A stretch of DNA of 64,000 nt from Paraburkholderia sacchari (GCF_000785435.2 NZ_JTDB02000001.1:896499-960498); one strand, 5' to 3'; counted from the stretch's first letter, positions 24,144-33,896 are shown. Numbers and translations are program-made. Notes: generated by a model not told the origin, from the sequence alone.

Positions 24144-25676
24144 TTATTGTGTCGGCACCGGCTGGGTGGCCTCGGGCGCTTGCGCGGACTGTGCGGATGA
24201 TCCCGCCTGCCCCGACACCACTGGCGACGGCTTCTCCTGATCCGGCTGCCACCCCCCGCCCAGCGCGAGAAATAGCTTCACCTGATCGAGCGCCACCTGG
24301 CCTTCGGCTGCCGCCACCTGGGCATGCGCGCTCGTGAGCGTGCGCGTGGCGTCGAGGTCCGAGAGGAACGGTTCGCGGCCCGCCGCGTAGAGGCGGTGCG
24401 TTTGATCGGCGGATTGCTGCGCCGACGCATAGGCCGTGCGCAGCGCCTCGGCGCGCTGGTCGTCGGCGGCGTAGGTGGCGAGGCTCGTCTGCGTCTCGCG
24501 CAGCGCGTTGAGCACCACGCCGTCGAAGTGCGCGAGCGCGCCGGCGGTGGCCGCCTCCGCGCCGCGCACGCGGGCGCGCTGGCCGTTTAGCGGGAAAGTC
24601 CAGTTGATCAGTGGTCCGATCGACCAGGCATTGGTCTTCGGCGTAAACAGATCGCTCGTGAGGCCGATCGAGCCCACGCCCGCGCCGATGCTGACCGACG
24701 GATACATCTCCGCCATCGCCACGCCGATGCGTGCGGTGGCCGACGCGAGTTCGCGCTCGGCCGCGCGCACGTCGGGGCGGCGGCGCAGCAGCGCCGCGCC
24801 GTCGCCAACCGGGATCGGCTGCTTGAGTTTGGGCAGGCGGTTGCACGCGAGCACCGCCGGCGGCAGATCGGACGGCGCGCGCGCGAGCAGCATCGCGAGT
24901 TGATACTGCGCGACGCGGCGGCGGCCCTCGAAGCGGGGGATATCGGCGGCGAGCGTTTCCACCTGGGTCTGGCCGCGCGTGACGTCGGGCTGGTTGCCGC
25001 GGCCCGCGTCGCGCAGGCGCTTCGTGAGCGCCACGCGCTGCTTTTGCAGGGCGAGCGACTCCTGTGCGATGGTGAGCTCCTCGCCGGCCGAGCACGAGGC
25101 GACATAGGCCTGCACGACGTCGGCGACCACGGTGATGCGCGCGAGATCGGCGGCGGCCAGCACGGCCTCGTCTTCGGCGCTGGCGGCTTCCACGCCGCGC
25201 CGGAGCTTGCCGAACAGATCGATTTCGTACGACACGTTGATGCCTACATCGCCCAGGTTCGCCACCGGCAGCTTCTCGAACAGCAGGAATTGCTCCGCCG
25301 ATTCCTGGGCGCGCTGGAACCCGGCGGTCGCGCTGCCCGAGAAGCCGCCCTGCGCATTGGCCACTTCGAACGCGGCGCGCGAACGCGCGAGATTCGCGGC
25401 GGCCACGCGCAGGCTCGTGTTCGATTGCAGCGCCTGCTGGACGAGCTGGTCGAGCGTGGGGTCGTCGTAAAGACGCCACCAGTCGTTGGGCACTTCGCCT
25501 TGCGAAACCGGGGCGTTGCTTGCGCCGTCGATCGGCCCTTGCGCGAGCGGCGCGTTCACGAGCGCGTCCTTCGGCACTTTGTAGTCGGGGCCGAGGTTGA
25601 TGCACGCGCCCAGCGCGAGTACGAGCGGCGCGAGTGGTGCGAGCGCGAAGGCGCGCCGGAGGCCATGACGCATCAT
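24144..25676 (-). CDS. Outer-membrane efflux lipoprotein (NodT/OprM family)
   Basis: 510 residues with a lipoprotein signal (lipobox LALGAC, Cys at about 25) and the usual GPDYKVP start of mature OMF lipoproteins. Two OEP repeats follow, with PNDWWRLYDDPTLDQLV near 65 and RRRPDVRAAERELASATARIG near 290. It forms the outer-membrane channel of the tripartite pump encoded here. Its ATG overlaps the stop of the adaptor gene by four bases (25673-25676). The Pro/Gln/Ala-rich tail is not conserved. Confidence 0.9.
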   Translation of the reverse strand: MMRHGLRRAFALAPLAPLVLALGACINLGPDYKVPKDALVNAPLAQGPIDGASNAPVSQGEVPNDWWRLYDDPTLDQLVQQALQSNTSLRVAAANLARSRAAFEVANAQGGFSGSATAGFQRAQESAEQFLLFEKLPVANLGDVGINVSYEIDLFGKLRRGVEAASAEDEAVLAAADLARITVVADVVQAYVASCSAGEELTIAQESLALQKQRVALTKRLRDAGRGNQPDVTRGQTQVETLAADIPRFEGRRRVAQYQLAMLLARAPSDLPPAVLACNRLPKLKQPIPVGDGAALLRRRPDVRAAERELASATARIGVAMAEMYPSVSIGAGVGSIGLTSDLFTPKTNAWSIGPLINWTFPLNGQRARVRGAEAATAGALAHFDGVVLNALRETQTSLATYAADDQRAEALRTAYASAQQSADQTHRLYAAGREPFLSDLDATRTLTSAHAQVAAAEGQVALDQVKLFLALGGGWQPDQEKPSPVVSGQAGSSAQSAQAPEATQPVPTQ

Positions 25677-26695
25677 TGCGAAGCTCCGCTCGCCGTTGCA
25701 GGCGCGGCGCCTGCATTCGCGCTTGCGCTTGGGCTTGCTTCGGCATCCGAAGCAGTGACCGCGCCGCTGGTGCTGCTTTCACGGGTGGCGCGCGCCGCCG
25801 CGCCGGGCTTGCTCGCCTGCTTTTCGCTGGCTTCGGTGCGCACCGCGACGGTGGCCGTGCGGCCCGCGATCATGCGGAAGTCGTCGGGCACTTCGTCGAG
25901 CGCGACGCGCACCGGCACGCGCTGCGCGAGGCGCACCCAGCTGAACGCGGGGTTCACGTTCGGCAGCAGATTGGGGCTTTGCTGGCGGTCGCGGTCCTCG
26001 ATGGCGGCGACGATGCTCTGCACATGGCCGCGCAGCGCACGCGGCTCGCCCATCACGGTGATCTCGACGGGCTGGCCGAGATGAATGCCGTGCAGGCGCG
26101 TCTCCTCGAAGTAGCCATCCACGCGGAACGAATGCATGTCCACCACCGAGAGTTCGGCGCGGCCCGCCGTGACGTACTCGCCCACGCGCGGCGCGCGGTC
26201 GTTCAGATAGCCGTCCACGGGGCTCACGATGGTCGTGCGCTGGAGGTTCAGCTTCGCTGTGTTCAACTGCACCTGGGCGTCGGCCACCGCGGCTTCGCCC
26301 TGATCGACCTTCGTGCGGCTTTCTTCCAGCGTTTCGCTGGCGACCAGATTGCCGAGCGTACGGTTGCGCGCGTTTTCGCGTTTCGCTTGCGCGAGCGTGG
26401 CCTGGCGATTTTGCAGCGCGGCTTCGGCAAGACGCAGCGCGAGCGTGTAGCGCGCCTGGTCGATCACGAACAGCACCTGGCCTTTTTTGACCTGCTGGTT
26501 GTCGACCACCTCGACGCGCGTGATGAGGCCGCCCACGTCGGGCGCGACCTGTATCACGTCGGCGCGCACACGGCCGTCGCGCGTCCACGGCGAGTACATG
26601 TAGTAGTTGACGATGCGCCATAGCACGACCGCAGCTACGACGACGACAATGAGCGTGAGCAGGATCTGTCCTGCCGAGAACCAGGTTTTTTTCAC
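25673..26695 (-). CDS. HlyD/EmrA-type membrane fusion protein (AaeA-like)
   Basis: 340 residues from a GTG at 26695 that overlaps the preceding stop (GTGA); a start further upstream would run through the aaeX-like gene. One N-terminal membrane anchor (about 6-30), then WTRDGRVRADVIQVAPDVGG and VVDNQQVKKGQVLFVID, the first half of the lipoyl/barrel-sandwich domain. A helical hairpin follows, then GYLNDRAPRVGEYV. The Ala/Ser/Thr-rich tail is variable. It is the adaptor between the FUSC pump and the OMF. Confidence 0.9.
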   Translation of the reverse strand: MKKTWFSAGQILLTLIVVVVAAVVLWRIVNYYMYSPWTRDGRVRADVIQVAPDVGGLITRVEVVDNQQVKKGQVLFVIDQARYTLALRLAEAALQNRQATLAQAKRENARNRTLGNLVASETLEESRTKVDQGEAAVADAQVQLNTAKLNLQRTTIVSPVDGYLNDRAPRVGEYVTAGRAELSVVDMHSFRVDGYFEETRLHGIHLGQPVEITVMGEPRALRGHVQSIVAAIEDRDRQQSPNLLPNVNPAFSWVRLAQRVPVRVALDEVPDDFRMIAGRTATVAVRTEASEKQASKPGAAARATRESSTSGAVTASDAEASPSASANAGAAPATASGASQ

Positions 26696-26901
26696 GGTAG
26701 TAAGCGATGCGACACGATGATGACGGCAGCCAATACGAAGATATAAATGCCGAGGTCGAAAATGGAACGATGCCATACGAACCGGTAGAAGCCGACGCGC
26801 GTGAGCACCTTGCCGATCACGACGTTGATGAGGTACGCGATCAGCATCAGCACGAGCACGGCGGGCACGAACACGCCGAAGATATCGATTTCGCCGATCA
26901 T
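26692..26901 (-). CDS. DUF1656 (AaeX-like) small membrane protein
   Basis: 69 residues from the ATG at 26901 (MIGEIDIFGVFVPA), the start common to the family; an ATG at 26946 would overlap the FUSC stop. Two membrane spans (about 10-28 and 50-66). AaeX-type proteins are encoded between the FUSC permease and the adaptor in aromatic-acid efflux operons, as here. Exact role unknown. Confidence 0.85.
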   Translation of the reverse strand: MIGEIDIFGVFVPAVLVLMLIAYLINVVIGKVLTRVGFYRFVWHRSIFDLGIYIFVLAAVIIVSHRLLP

Positions 26902-26938
26902 GGCGCGAATCCCGAAGTCAGATGAAAAGGTTGCGCGC

Positions 26939-29113
26939 TCATCCATTGGCTCCGGATGGCTCCGCGCCCGGACGCTGGCCGACCAGCGTGGGGTAGAGCG
27001 AGAGGCGCAGGCCCACGAGCGCGTGCTGCGTATCGCGCAGCCAGCGCTGCGTGAAGTGCGCGGGCGGCGGCGTTGGCGCGCTTGCGCCGGCTTGGCCCGC
27101 TGCATCGGCGTCGGTATCAGCGGAGCGGGCGGCTTCGGCGGCTTCTTGCGCAAGCCCTCGCGCGGCCACGCGGTGCAGGGCGTCGTCGATGGTGGCGAGC
27201 AGCGCGGGCGGGGCGCTCTGGCGCTCGCTCGTCTGCGCGCAGCGCGTGTAATGATCGCTGACGCCCGCGAGCACGCGGTCGATGGCGGCGTGCATGTCGC
27301 CGTCGAGCTTGCGGCGCGAGCGGCGCAGGTCCAGTGCGTTGAGCGCGATGCGCAGGTCGCGGAAGCTTTCGATCGAAGGATGCCGATGTTCGTCCGAGGC
27401 CGCGAGGCGCGGAATCAGCTGCATCAGGCGGTCGACCATGCGCGAGGCCAGATCGCGCTGGTCGGCGATGCGTTCGGTGCTGGCGGAGAGCGCCACGTCC
27501 GTCCAGCTCGAGCGCAACAGGCGCTTCGCCGCGAATTCCGCGCCGAACGGGCGCGTCATGCGCGTCCACAGATAGGCGAACAACAGGCCCGAGACGCCCG
27601 CGATATTACTGTTCAGGAAAACGAAGAAGTCGGCCTCGTAGGCGCCCTGGATGCTGATGAAGGTGGCCGTGTTCACGGCCACGAGCATCGTCACCATGTT
27701 GAACTGCGGGCGCGGAATGAGCGTGCCGATCAGGATGAACGGCCCCGCGAACAGCAGCACGAGCATGGCGAAGTCGTGCACCTTGGGCAGCACCACGAAT
27801 AGATAGAGCCCCGCGATCACCGCGCTCGCCGCCGTCGCGACGAAGAAGCGGAACACCAGTGGCGCGGGGTCGTCGAGCGCCGCGAAGAAGCAGCAGGCCA
27901 CCGCCGCGAGCGTCACCGCGCCCGCGCCGTCGTGCCAGCCCGAGCTGACCCACAGCCAGCACGCCACCAGAATCGCGCCCATCGGCACGAGGCACGAGAA
28001 CAGCATGAGGCCGCGGTCGTAGAAGCGCTCGGTGCCGCCGAGGCGCCAGTGCCGGTAGCGCGGCCGCCACGCACCGGTTTCGTGCGCGATCAGCGCGCGC
28101 AGGGTCCGGCAGTCCTGCCACACATCGATCACCTGGCCCAGACGCCACAGCGCATTCGAGAGCAGCGCACCCTCCCAGCTCGTGAGCGCGTCGTGCGGGC
28201 GCTGCAGCGCGGCCACGCGCGCGCGCAGGCGCTCCGCCACGGGGTCGCCTGCGTCGTCGTGGATCTCGGCGGCGCGCGTGGGCAGCGGGGCGTCGAACCA
28301 CCTGGCCGCGTCGGCGAGCAGCGCGTCGAGGCCTTCGGGCCACGTGTGCAGATCGCGCCGCAACGCGATGAGCGGGTCGGCGAGCGCGGAAATCATCGGC
28401 AGGAACAACTGCATGCGCCCGCGCAGGTTTTGCGCGCGCGCGAGGATCTCGGGATGCGTGTGGTCGTAGCTCAACTGGCTCAGCAGGAATTCGAGCTGGT
28501 TCACCGTGGAGGCCATGCGCTGCCGGCACGCCGAGAGCGCCTTGCCCGCGATTTTCCCCGAGAGCGTTTCGCGGCCGTAGAAGGCGGCGTCGCGGAACCA
28601 CGCGTCCGCGCGCTCGATCAGCGTGGGCGCGAGCCGGCTCGGGAAGAGGTTGCTGCCCACCACGCTCGCGCAGATGATGCCGAGCGTGATCTCCTGGGTG
28701 CGCGCGATGGCCACGTCGAACACGGTGTCGGGGGCGGTCACGGTGGGCAGCGCGATGAGCGGCATGGTGTAGCCCGCGAGCATGAACACGTAGCTGCGCG
28801 CGGTGCGGTCCGAGATCGCCAGATAGAGCATCGTGCCGGTCCACAGCGCTACGATCACGCTGAACAGCAGCGGCGTTTCGACGAACGGCGGCACCAGCGC
28901 GATGGCGGCGGTTGCGCCCAGCGCGGTGCCGAGCGCCCGGTAGAGCGCCTTCGAGCGCGTGGCGCCCACGAACGGATTGGAGACGATATAGACGCTCGCC
29001 ATGGCCCAGTACGGGCGCGGCAACTGGAACACCAGCGCGATATAGAGCGCGAGCATCGAAGCGGCGAAGGTCTTGACCGAGAAAAGCCAGTCGCGCCAGG
29101 AAGGGTAAGTCAT
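26939..29113 (-). CDS. FUSC family permease (aromatic carboxylic acid exporter AaeB-like)
   Basis: 724 residues. Two blocks of membrane spans (about 15-160 and 370-520) flank soluble segments, the FUSC architecture. YWAMASVYIVSNPFVGATRSKALYRALGT is the N-terminal family hallmark. It probably exports aromatic acids or similar weak acids with the adaptor and OMF encoded downstream. It starts 13 bases after marR. Being close to box genes could be meaningful for aromatic-acid stress, but the operons are separate. Confidence 0.88.
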   Translation of the reverse strand: MTYPSWRDWLFSVKTFAASMLALYIALVFQLPRPYWAMASVYIVSNPFVGATRSKALYRALGTALGATAAIALVPPFVETPLLFSVIVALWTGTMLYLAISDRTARSYVFMLAGYTMPLIALPTVTAPDTVFDVAIARTQEITLGIICASVVGSNLFPSRLAPTLIERADAWFRDAAFYGRETLSGKIAGKALSACRQRMASTVNQLEFLLSQLSYDHTHPEILARAQNLRGRMQLFLPMISALADPLIALRRDLHTWPEGLDALLADAARWFDAPLPTRAAEIHDDAGDPVAERLRARVAALQRPHDALTSWEGALLSNALWRLGQVIDVWQDCRTLRALIAHETGAWRPRYRHWRLGGTERFYDRGLMLFSCLVPMGAILVACWLWVSSGWHDGAGAVTLAAVACCFFAALDDPAPLVFRFFVATAASAVIAGLYLFVVLPKVHDFAMLVLLFAGPFILIGTLIPRPQFNMVTMLVAVNTATFISIQGAYEADFFVFLNSNIAGVSGLLFAYLWTRMTRPFGAEFAAKRLLRSSWTDVALSASTERIADQRDLASRMVDRLMQLIPRLAASDEHRHPSIESFRDLRIALNALDLRRSRRKLDGDMHAAIDRVLAGVSDHYTRCAQTSERQSAPPALLATIDDALHRVAARGLAQEAAEAARSADTDADAAGQAGASAPTPPPAHFTQRWLRDTQHALVGLRLSLYPTLVGQRPGAEPSGANG

Positions 29114-29126
29114 GAGCCGCGTGCCG

Positions 29127-29585
29127 CTATCGGTCGTGAAGGGACGCGTCGGCCGGGTCCGGCGCGTTGAAGGCGTTGAGCACGCGCAGCGTGGCTTCCA
29201 GATCGGCGCGGCTCACGCCCTTGAGCACGCGCGCGCGCAGCGCACGCAGGTCTTCCTCCATTTGCGCGGTGACGGCGCGGCCTTCGTGGGTCAGCGAGAT
29301 GGTTTTGGCGCGGCGGTCGTCGGGGTCTTCGTCGCGGCGCACGAGGCCCGCTGCGCAGAGCTGGTCGAGCAGGCGCACGAGCGAGGGGCCTTCGATACCC
29401 ACGTGCTCGGCTAGCGTGACCTGGCGTACCGCCTCGCCAAGCCGCCCGGCGGTGAGCAGCGGCGCGGCGCAGGCCTCTGAAACGTTATAGGCGGCGAGCG
29501 CGCCGTGACTCGTGCGCCGCCATTTGCGCGCCGCGACGACGAGCGTGCTGCTGACGGCAAGACGTAAAGTATGAAGATTCGACAT
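29127..29585 (-). CDS. MarR-family transcriptional regulator
   Basis: 152 residues. Winged-helix MarR core with VTLAEHVGIEGPSLVRLLDQLCAAGLV and the wing DPDDRRAKTISLT. First gene of the efflux operon and so probably its ligand-released repressor. A repeat-containing candidate operator lies at 29595-29626, directly before its start codon. Confidence 0.9.
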   Translation of the reverse strand: MSNLHTLRLAVSSTLVVAARKWRRTSHGALAAYNVSEACAAPLLTAGRLGEAVRQVTLAEHVGIEGPSLVRLLDQLCAAGLVRRDEDPDDRRAKTISLTHEGRAVTAQMEEDLRALRARVLKGVSRADLEATLRVLNAFNAPDPADASLHDR

Positions 29586-29594
29586 CGGCGCGAT

Positions 29595-29626
29595 GATAGC
29601 GGAAAACTATTTGGTAGCAAACTATC
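29595..29626 (-). promoter_or_regulatory. Candidate MarR operator
   Basis: Within 10-45 bases of the marR start: outer inverted repeat GATAG (29595-29599) and CTATC (29622-29626), and a direct repeat AAACTAT at 29604-29610 and 29619-29625. The AT-rich imperfect symmetry around TTGGTAGCAAAC resembles MarR-type sites. Inferred. Confidence 0.45.
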
Positions 29627-29787
29627 GTTTTTCGGCTGGCTGTCGCCGGGCTTCCAAACAAGGCTTTCAGGCTGCGGCGCGGCCTGTCCGCGAAGACCTT
29701 TCCGGATGGTAGTGGAATGGGTGCTGGCGTGCGTGCTGGGTGTCACCCCAGGTGCCGCTTTTTGCGGCTAGCCGTATGACGCGAGGT

Positions 29788-30474
29788 TCACTGAGCGCGC
29801 CAGCCCGCGAGCAGGGCCGGCAGTTGCGCCATGTCCGTGAACACCTGCGCGACGCCCGCCTCGCGCAGCGCCTGCGCGCCGCTGTGGCCCGGCGTACCGG
29901 AGCTGTAGCCGAACACGGTGGCGCCCGCCGCGAGACCGGCGCGCGCGCCCGTCACGGTGTCCTCGATCACGGCGCAGCGTTGCGGCGCGGCGCCAAGGCC
30001 CGCGGCGGCCGCGAGATAGACGTCGGGATGGGGCTTGCTGCGCGGCGTTTCGTGGCCGCTGAAGATGCGCCCCGCGAAGCAGTCGAACAGGTCCACCTTG
30101 CGCAGCTGCAGCTCGACCTTGTGGCGGTCCGCGCCCGAGGCCACCGCAATGCGCCCGTCATAGGCCGCGTGCACGGCGCGCACGGCGGCCGGCGCGCCCG
30201 GGATCTCTTCAAGGTCGCGTTCGAGCGCCGCGTTGCGGCGCGCGCGAAAGTTTTCGAGCCACGCCTGCGTAATGCGAAAGCCGGTGTGCCGTTCGATGCG
30301 CGCCGCCTCGTCCTTCACCATCTTGCCGACGAAAAGACCCATCGCCTCGTCCACGGAGAGCGTCCAGCCGAGCTCGCCCAGCATCTGGACCAGCACGACA
30401 TGCGTGATGCGTTCGGAGTCGACGAGCACGCCGTCGCAGTCGAACAGCACGGCGTCGAAGGGGAGGTGAGGCAT
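29788..30474 (-). CDS. HAD-superfamily phosphatase (subfamily IA)
   Basis: 228 residues. Motif I FDCDGVLVDSE with Asp12/Asp14, an alpha-helical cap, motif II VASGAD, motif III Lys in RSKPHPDVYL and motif IV VIEDTVTG. It looks like the beta-phosphoglucomutase/phosphoglycolate-phosphatase group. Substrate cannot be read from sequence. It is divergent from the porin. Confidence 0.87.
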   Translation of the reverse strand: MPHLPFDAVLFDCDGVLVDSERITHVVLVQMLGELGWTLSVDEAMGLFVGKMVKDEAARIERHTGFRITQAWLENFRARRNAALERDLEEIPGAPAAVRAVHAAYDGRIAVASGADRHKVELQLRKVDLFDCFAGRIFSGHETPRSKPHPDVYLAAAAGLGAAPQRCAVIEDTVTGARAGLAAGATVFGYSSGTPGHSGAQALREAGVAQVFTDMAQLPALLAGWRAQ

Positions 30475-30779
30475 GGCTTGATGGGGTCATCGGGGGCGGG
30501 TGGCTGGGAGCGCGATGATAACCGGGATGGGGCGAGGGCGTCGGACTCGCGGGCAGGCCCGTTTTTGCGTTGAGCGCAACGCCGCGGTATCGCCGCGCAG
30601 GCCGAGTGTTTGACGCGCGCCAATGCTTCGCGTCTTGTCGCCACAACAACGGCCTTTCGAGATCGCGCGCGGACTGCATTCTGCTGCGGACGTAAACGTT
30701 CTGTAAATGCAAATCGCGCTTCGCTTTTCGTCACTCGATTAAGTCGGTTCGAGGCAGGCGCATCAAACCGGGGTTGAAA
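30475..30779. other. Divergent intergenic region before the porin gene
   Basis: 305 bases holding the promoters of the HAD gene and the porin. The stretch 30690-30740 is less GC-rich and includes GTAAACGTTCTGTAAATGCAAAT, a plausible porin promoter area. No reading frame or RNA gene is supported. Confidence 0.35.
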
Positions 30780-31937
30780 ATGAAAAAGACCATGATGGTC
30801 GCCGCTTTGGCCGGCGTATTCGCGACGGCTGCACAAGCTCAGAGCAGCGTCACCTTGTTCGGGCTTATCGACGCAGGCGTGACGTACACCAACAACCAGT
30901 CCGGCCACAGCACCTGGCAGCAGACGAGCGGCACGGTCAACGGCAGCCGCTGGGGCCTGCGCGGCGGCGAGGACCTCGGTGGCGGCCTCAAGGCCATTTT
31001 CACGCTGGAAAACGGCTTCTCCATTAACAACGGCGCCGCCGGGCAGAATAACCGCCTGTTCGGCCGCCAGGCATTTGTCGGTCTGGCGAGCGACCAGTTC
31101 GGCTCGGTCACGCTCGGCCGCCAGTACGACAGTGTCATTGACTTTGTCGCGCCGATCTCGCTCGTGGCTTCGCCCTATGGCGGCACGATTACCGCGCATC
31201 CGTTCGACAACGACAACCTGAACAACACGATCCGCATTAACAATTCGGTCAAGTACACGAGCGCGAACTATGGCGGCCTGAAGTTCGGCGCGCTGTACGG
31301 CTTTTCGAATACGGCCGGCGAATTCGCCAATAACCGCGCGTATAGCGCCGGCGGCAGTTATCGCTTTGGCGGCTTGAACGTCGCGCTGGGCTACCTGCAA
31401 CTGAACAACGACATCAACAATCTGGCGACCTCGACCAACAGCCCCGGCGCGGTTACGGGCAGCTTGCCCTTCACCGCGGGCACGCAGCGCACGTTTGGCG
31501 GGGGTGTCGGCTATACGCTGGGCCCGGTCACGGCCGGCATCGTCTATACGCAGACCAATCTGAGCAATGCGCTTGGCGGCAGCATCGGCGCGGCGCAGGC
31601 GGGTACGGCGGCGCCGGTCCGCCTCCGGGCGAACAGCGCCCGCCTGCAAAACATCGAAGGCAATGTGCGCTACGCGCTCACGCCCATGGTGACGCTGGCG
31701 GGCTCCTATACCTATACGCGCACGAACTTTGGCGCGGGTGAGAATCCCAACTACAACCAGGTCAACCTCCAGGCCCAGTACGCGATGTCCAAACGCACCA
31801 GTGTGTATCTGCAAGGCGACTGGCAGCACGTGAGTTCGAATCCGTATGGCTTCGGCGCGCACCTGAACGGCCTGAGCGGGGCTTCGTCCACGCAGGACCA
31901 GGTGGCCGTCTCGACGGGGTTGCGTCACACCTTCTGA
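30780..31937 (+). CDS. General-diffusion outer-membrane porin (Burkholderia type)
   Basis: 385 residues from the ATG at 30780; an in-frame TTG two codons earlier is possible. The signal peptide ends at AAQAQ near residue 20. The 16-stranded porin family starts with SSVTLFGLIDAGV and contains SRWGLRGGEDLGGGLKAIFTLE, LFGRQAFVGLASDQFGSVTLGRQYD and the terminal aromatic residue GLRHTF needed for BAM-mediated assembly. Forms trimeric non-specific or anion channels. Monocistronic; a strong hairpin follows. Confidence 0.93.
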   Translation: MKKTMMVAALAGVFATAAQAQSSVTLFGLIDAGVTYTNNQSGHSTWQQTSGTVNGSRWGLRGGEDLGGGLKAIFTLENGFSINNGAAGQNNRLFGRQAFVGLASDQFGSVTLGRQYDSVIDFVAPISLVASPYGGTITAHPFDNDNLNNTIRINNSVKYTSANYGGLKFGALYGFSNTAGEFANNRAYSAGGSYRFGGLNVALGYLQLNNDINNLATSTNSPGAVTGSLPFTAGTQRTFGGGVGYTLGPVTAGIVYTQTNLSNALGGSIGAAQAGTAAPVRLRANSARLQNIEGNVRYALTPMVTLAGSYTYTRTNFGAGENPNYNQVNLQAQYAMSKRTSVYLQGDWQHVSSNPYGFGAHLNGLSGASSTQDQVAVSTGLRHTF

Positions 31938-31943
31938 CGGCAT

Positions 31944-31980
31944 GCGGGCCGGGCGCGGATTGCTCCGCTGGCCGGCCCGC
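31944..31980. terminator. Hairpin between convergent porin and mltA
   Basis: Arms GCGGGCCGG (31944-31952) and CCGGCCCGC (31972-31980) around 19 bases. There is no T tract, but the position between convergent genes suggests bidirectional termination or transcript 3'-end protection. Confidence 0.5.
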
Positions 31981-33896
31981 TAGTTCCCTGTGTCGTCGTC
32001 CACGCACAACTGCGGGTCGGCCACGAGGCAATCGTTGTTCGACTGCACCGCCATCCCGCGCGTCTTCGTGGCCGATTCCTGCGCGGCCACGTGCAGTCCC
32101 TTCGGCAACAGCAGCCACATGCGCAGGCGCTCCTTCGTGCGGCTCGCCTCGGCCTGCGCGGACTGGCCGAAGCCATAGAAATAATCGGCGCGCACCGCGC
32201 CCTGGATCGCGCCGCCCGAGTCCTGCGCCATCATCAGCCGATTCACGGCGCCGGGCGTTTGCGGGTCGTCGCGCGTGGCGACGAACACCGGTGAGCCGAG
32301 CGGCGTCGTGCGCGGATCGACGGCGACCGAACGGCCCGCCGAAAGCGGCACGCCGAGCGCGCCAATCGGTCCGTTCGGCGAGTCGGGGATGGGCCGGAAA
32401 AACACGTAGCTCGGGTCGGAGATCGCGAACGCGTGCTTCGGTTGCGTATTCGAACCGAGCGAGCCTGGCGAACCGGGCGAGCCGAGCGCCTTGGCGAGGT
32501 CCGCGCCCGCGCTCGTGCCGGTGTTCTTCGCCGCCGGTTGCTGAGCGCTCGCCACGGCGGGCCGCGCCGCGCCGCTCGTCGACGGGCCGGTGCTGGCAAG
32601 CTTGAAGCCGCGCAGCAGCGGCGAAGTGGGCTGGTCGTCGTCGCTGTCGTTCGAGCTTGTCGACGACGCGCCGCCGCCCTCCGGGCCCTGCGGGCCATTC
32701 GCGCTGGCGACCAGCTCCGGGCCGTTGCCGCCGCTGTCGTCGGCGACGTCGATTTCCATCTCGATGCCGCGCACCTTGAGCTTGCGTCCGCTCGAGCCTG
32801 CGCGTGCGACGGGCGGCTCGAAGGGCCGGCCGTTCTGCTCCGCATAGGCCACGCGGCGGATCGTGCCGTCGCGCATGCGGATCTTGCCCGAGCCCTGCAC
32901 CTGCATCGAATAAAGCAGCACGGGGTCGTCCACCCACGCGAGCACCGGCGCGCGCGCCGCGCCGCGCTCGATCTCGGCGCGCGTGTAGTACGGCACGATG
33001 CGCGTGCCCTCCAGACGCAGGCGCAGTTTCTTGTCGCGGATATCGGGCACGCTGTCGCGCAGGTCGAGCGTGTAGACGCCTCTAGCGCTGCCTGGCTCCG
33101 CGCCCGGCAGCGGGACCACGGTGCGCCCTTCGACGCGCGCCGCCGTGATGCTGCCGCGCGCCGCGCCGCCGAGCCGCCGCGCGTCGAGGTAAAGCATGTC
33201 CTCGGGCACGCCGTAGACCGGGTAGACATAAGCGCCGCCGGGCTGGCGGTTGCCGTTCAGGAGCGGCTCGTAGTAGCCGGTCATGGTGCCGTCGCCGCTG
33301 CGGTCGGTGTTGCGGATCTGGTAGACGTCGAAATACGTCTCGAAGAAGCCGCGGATTGCGGCGGCGCTGGCCGCGTCGATGCCGCGCGCGGCGGCGCAGG
33401 GCACGCTCCAGCCGTTGCGCGAGCCGAGCACGCCGCAACTGCGCTTGAAGGCGTCGAGCGAGCCGCCGAGGTTGTCGGCGCTCCAGCCTGGCAGGTCGGC
33501 GAAGCGCGCGGTCTGGTACCACGCGTGGCGCGTGGAGAATGCGGCAACGGGGGCGGCGGGCGAGGGCGGGGTGGCGGAGGTGGCCGTGGCCGGAGCGGCG
33601 GGTGCAGCGGGTGTGAGCGGCGCGGCTGTCGTGGCTGCCGTGGCCGTTGCCGGCGGCGCGGCCGGGCGCGCCGCCTGGTTCGCGGCCGGGCTCGTGGCCT
33701 GATTCGCCGTCATGGTCGACGCCGATGGCGAAGCCTTCGCGACAGTCGCCGTTGCCTGGGATTGCGCCGCCGCTTGCGCCTTGCCGGCCTGCGCCTGCGT
33801 GGACGGCCCGATGATCACCGAGCTCGCCGGATTGTTGCTCGCGCAGCCGGCGAGCGCGGCTGCCGCCGCCGCAAGCAGAAAGAGCGGTCTGTCCAT
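31980..33896 (-). CDS. mltA: Membrane-bound lytic murein transglycosylase A
   Basis: 638 residues. Lipoprotein signal with Cys18 (ALAGCAS), an Ala/Pro/Thr linker of about 90 residues, the MltA domain (TRHAWYQTARFADLPGW, then TGYYEPLLNG, then LYSMQVQGSGKIR) and the 3D domain with catalytic Asp in MMAQDSGGAIQGAVRADYFYG. It cleaves peptidoglycan with 1,6-anhydro-muramyl formation at the outer membrane. About 130 low-complexity residues (roughly 362-492) sit between QNGRPF and DPSYVFFRP, where E. coli MltA has a compact segment. It ends 25 bases downstream of the kinase gene, so probably co-transcribed with it. Confidence 0.92.
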   Translation of the reverse strand: MDRPLFLLAAAAAALAGCASNNPASSVIIGPSTQAQAGKAQAAAQSQATATVAKASPSASTMTANQATSPAANQAARPAAPPATATAATTAAPLTPAAPAAPATATSATPPSPAAPVAAFSTRHAWYQTARFADLPGWSADNLGGSLDAFKRSCGVLGSRNGWSVPCAAARGIDAASAAAIRGFFETYFDVYQIRNTDRSGDGTMTGYYEPLLNGNRQPGGAYVYPVYGVPEDMLYLDARRLGGAARGSITAARVEGRTVVPLPGAEPGSARGVYTLDLRDSVPDIRDKKLRLRLEGTRIVPYYTRAEIERGAARAPVLAWVDDPVLLYSMQVQGSGKIRMRDGTIRRVAYAEQNGRPFEPPVARAGSSGRKLKVRGIEMEIDVADDSGGNGPELVASANGPQGPEGGGASSTSSNDSDDDQPTSPLLRGFKLASTGPSTSGAARPAVASAQQPAAKNTGTSAGADLAKALGSPGSPGSLGSNTQPKHAFAISDPSYVFFRPIPDSPNGPIGALGVPLSAGRSVAVDPRTTPLGSPVFVATRDDPQTPGAVNRLMMAQDSGGAIQGAVRADYFYGFGQSAQAEASRTKERLRMWLLLPKGLHVAAQESATKTRGMAVQSNNDCLVADPQLCVDDDTGN

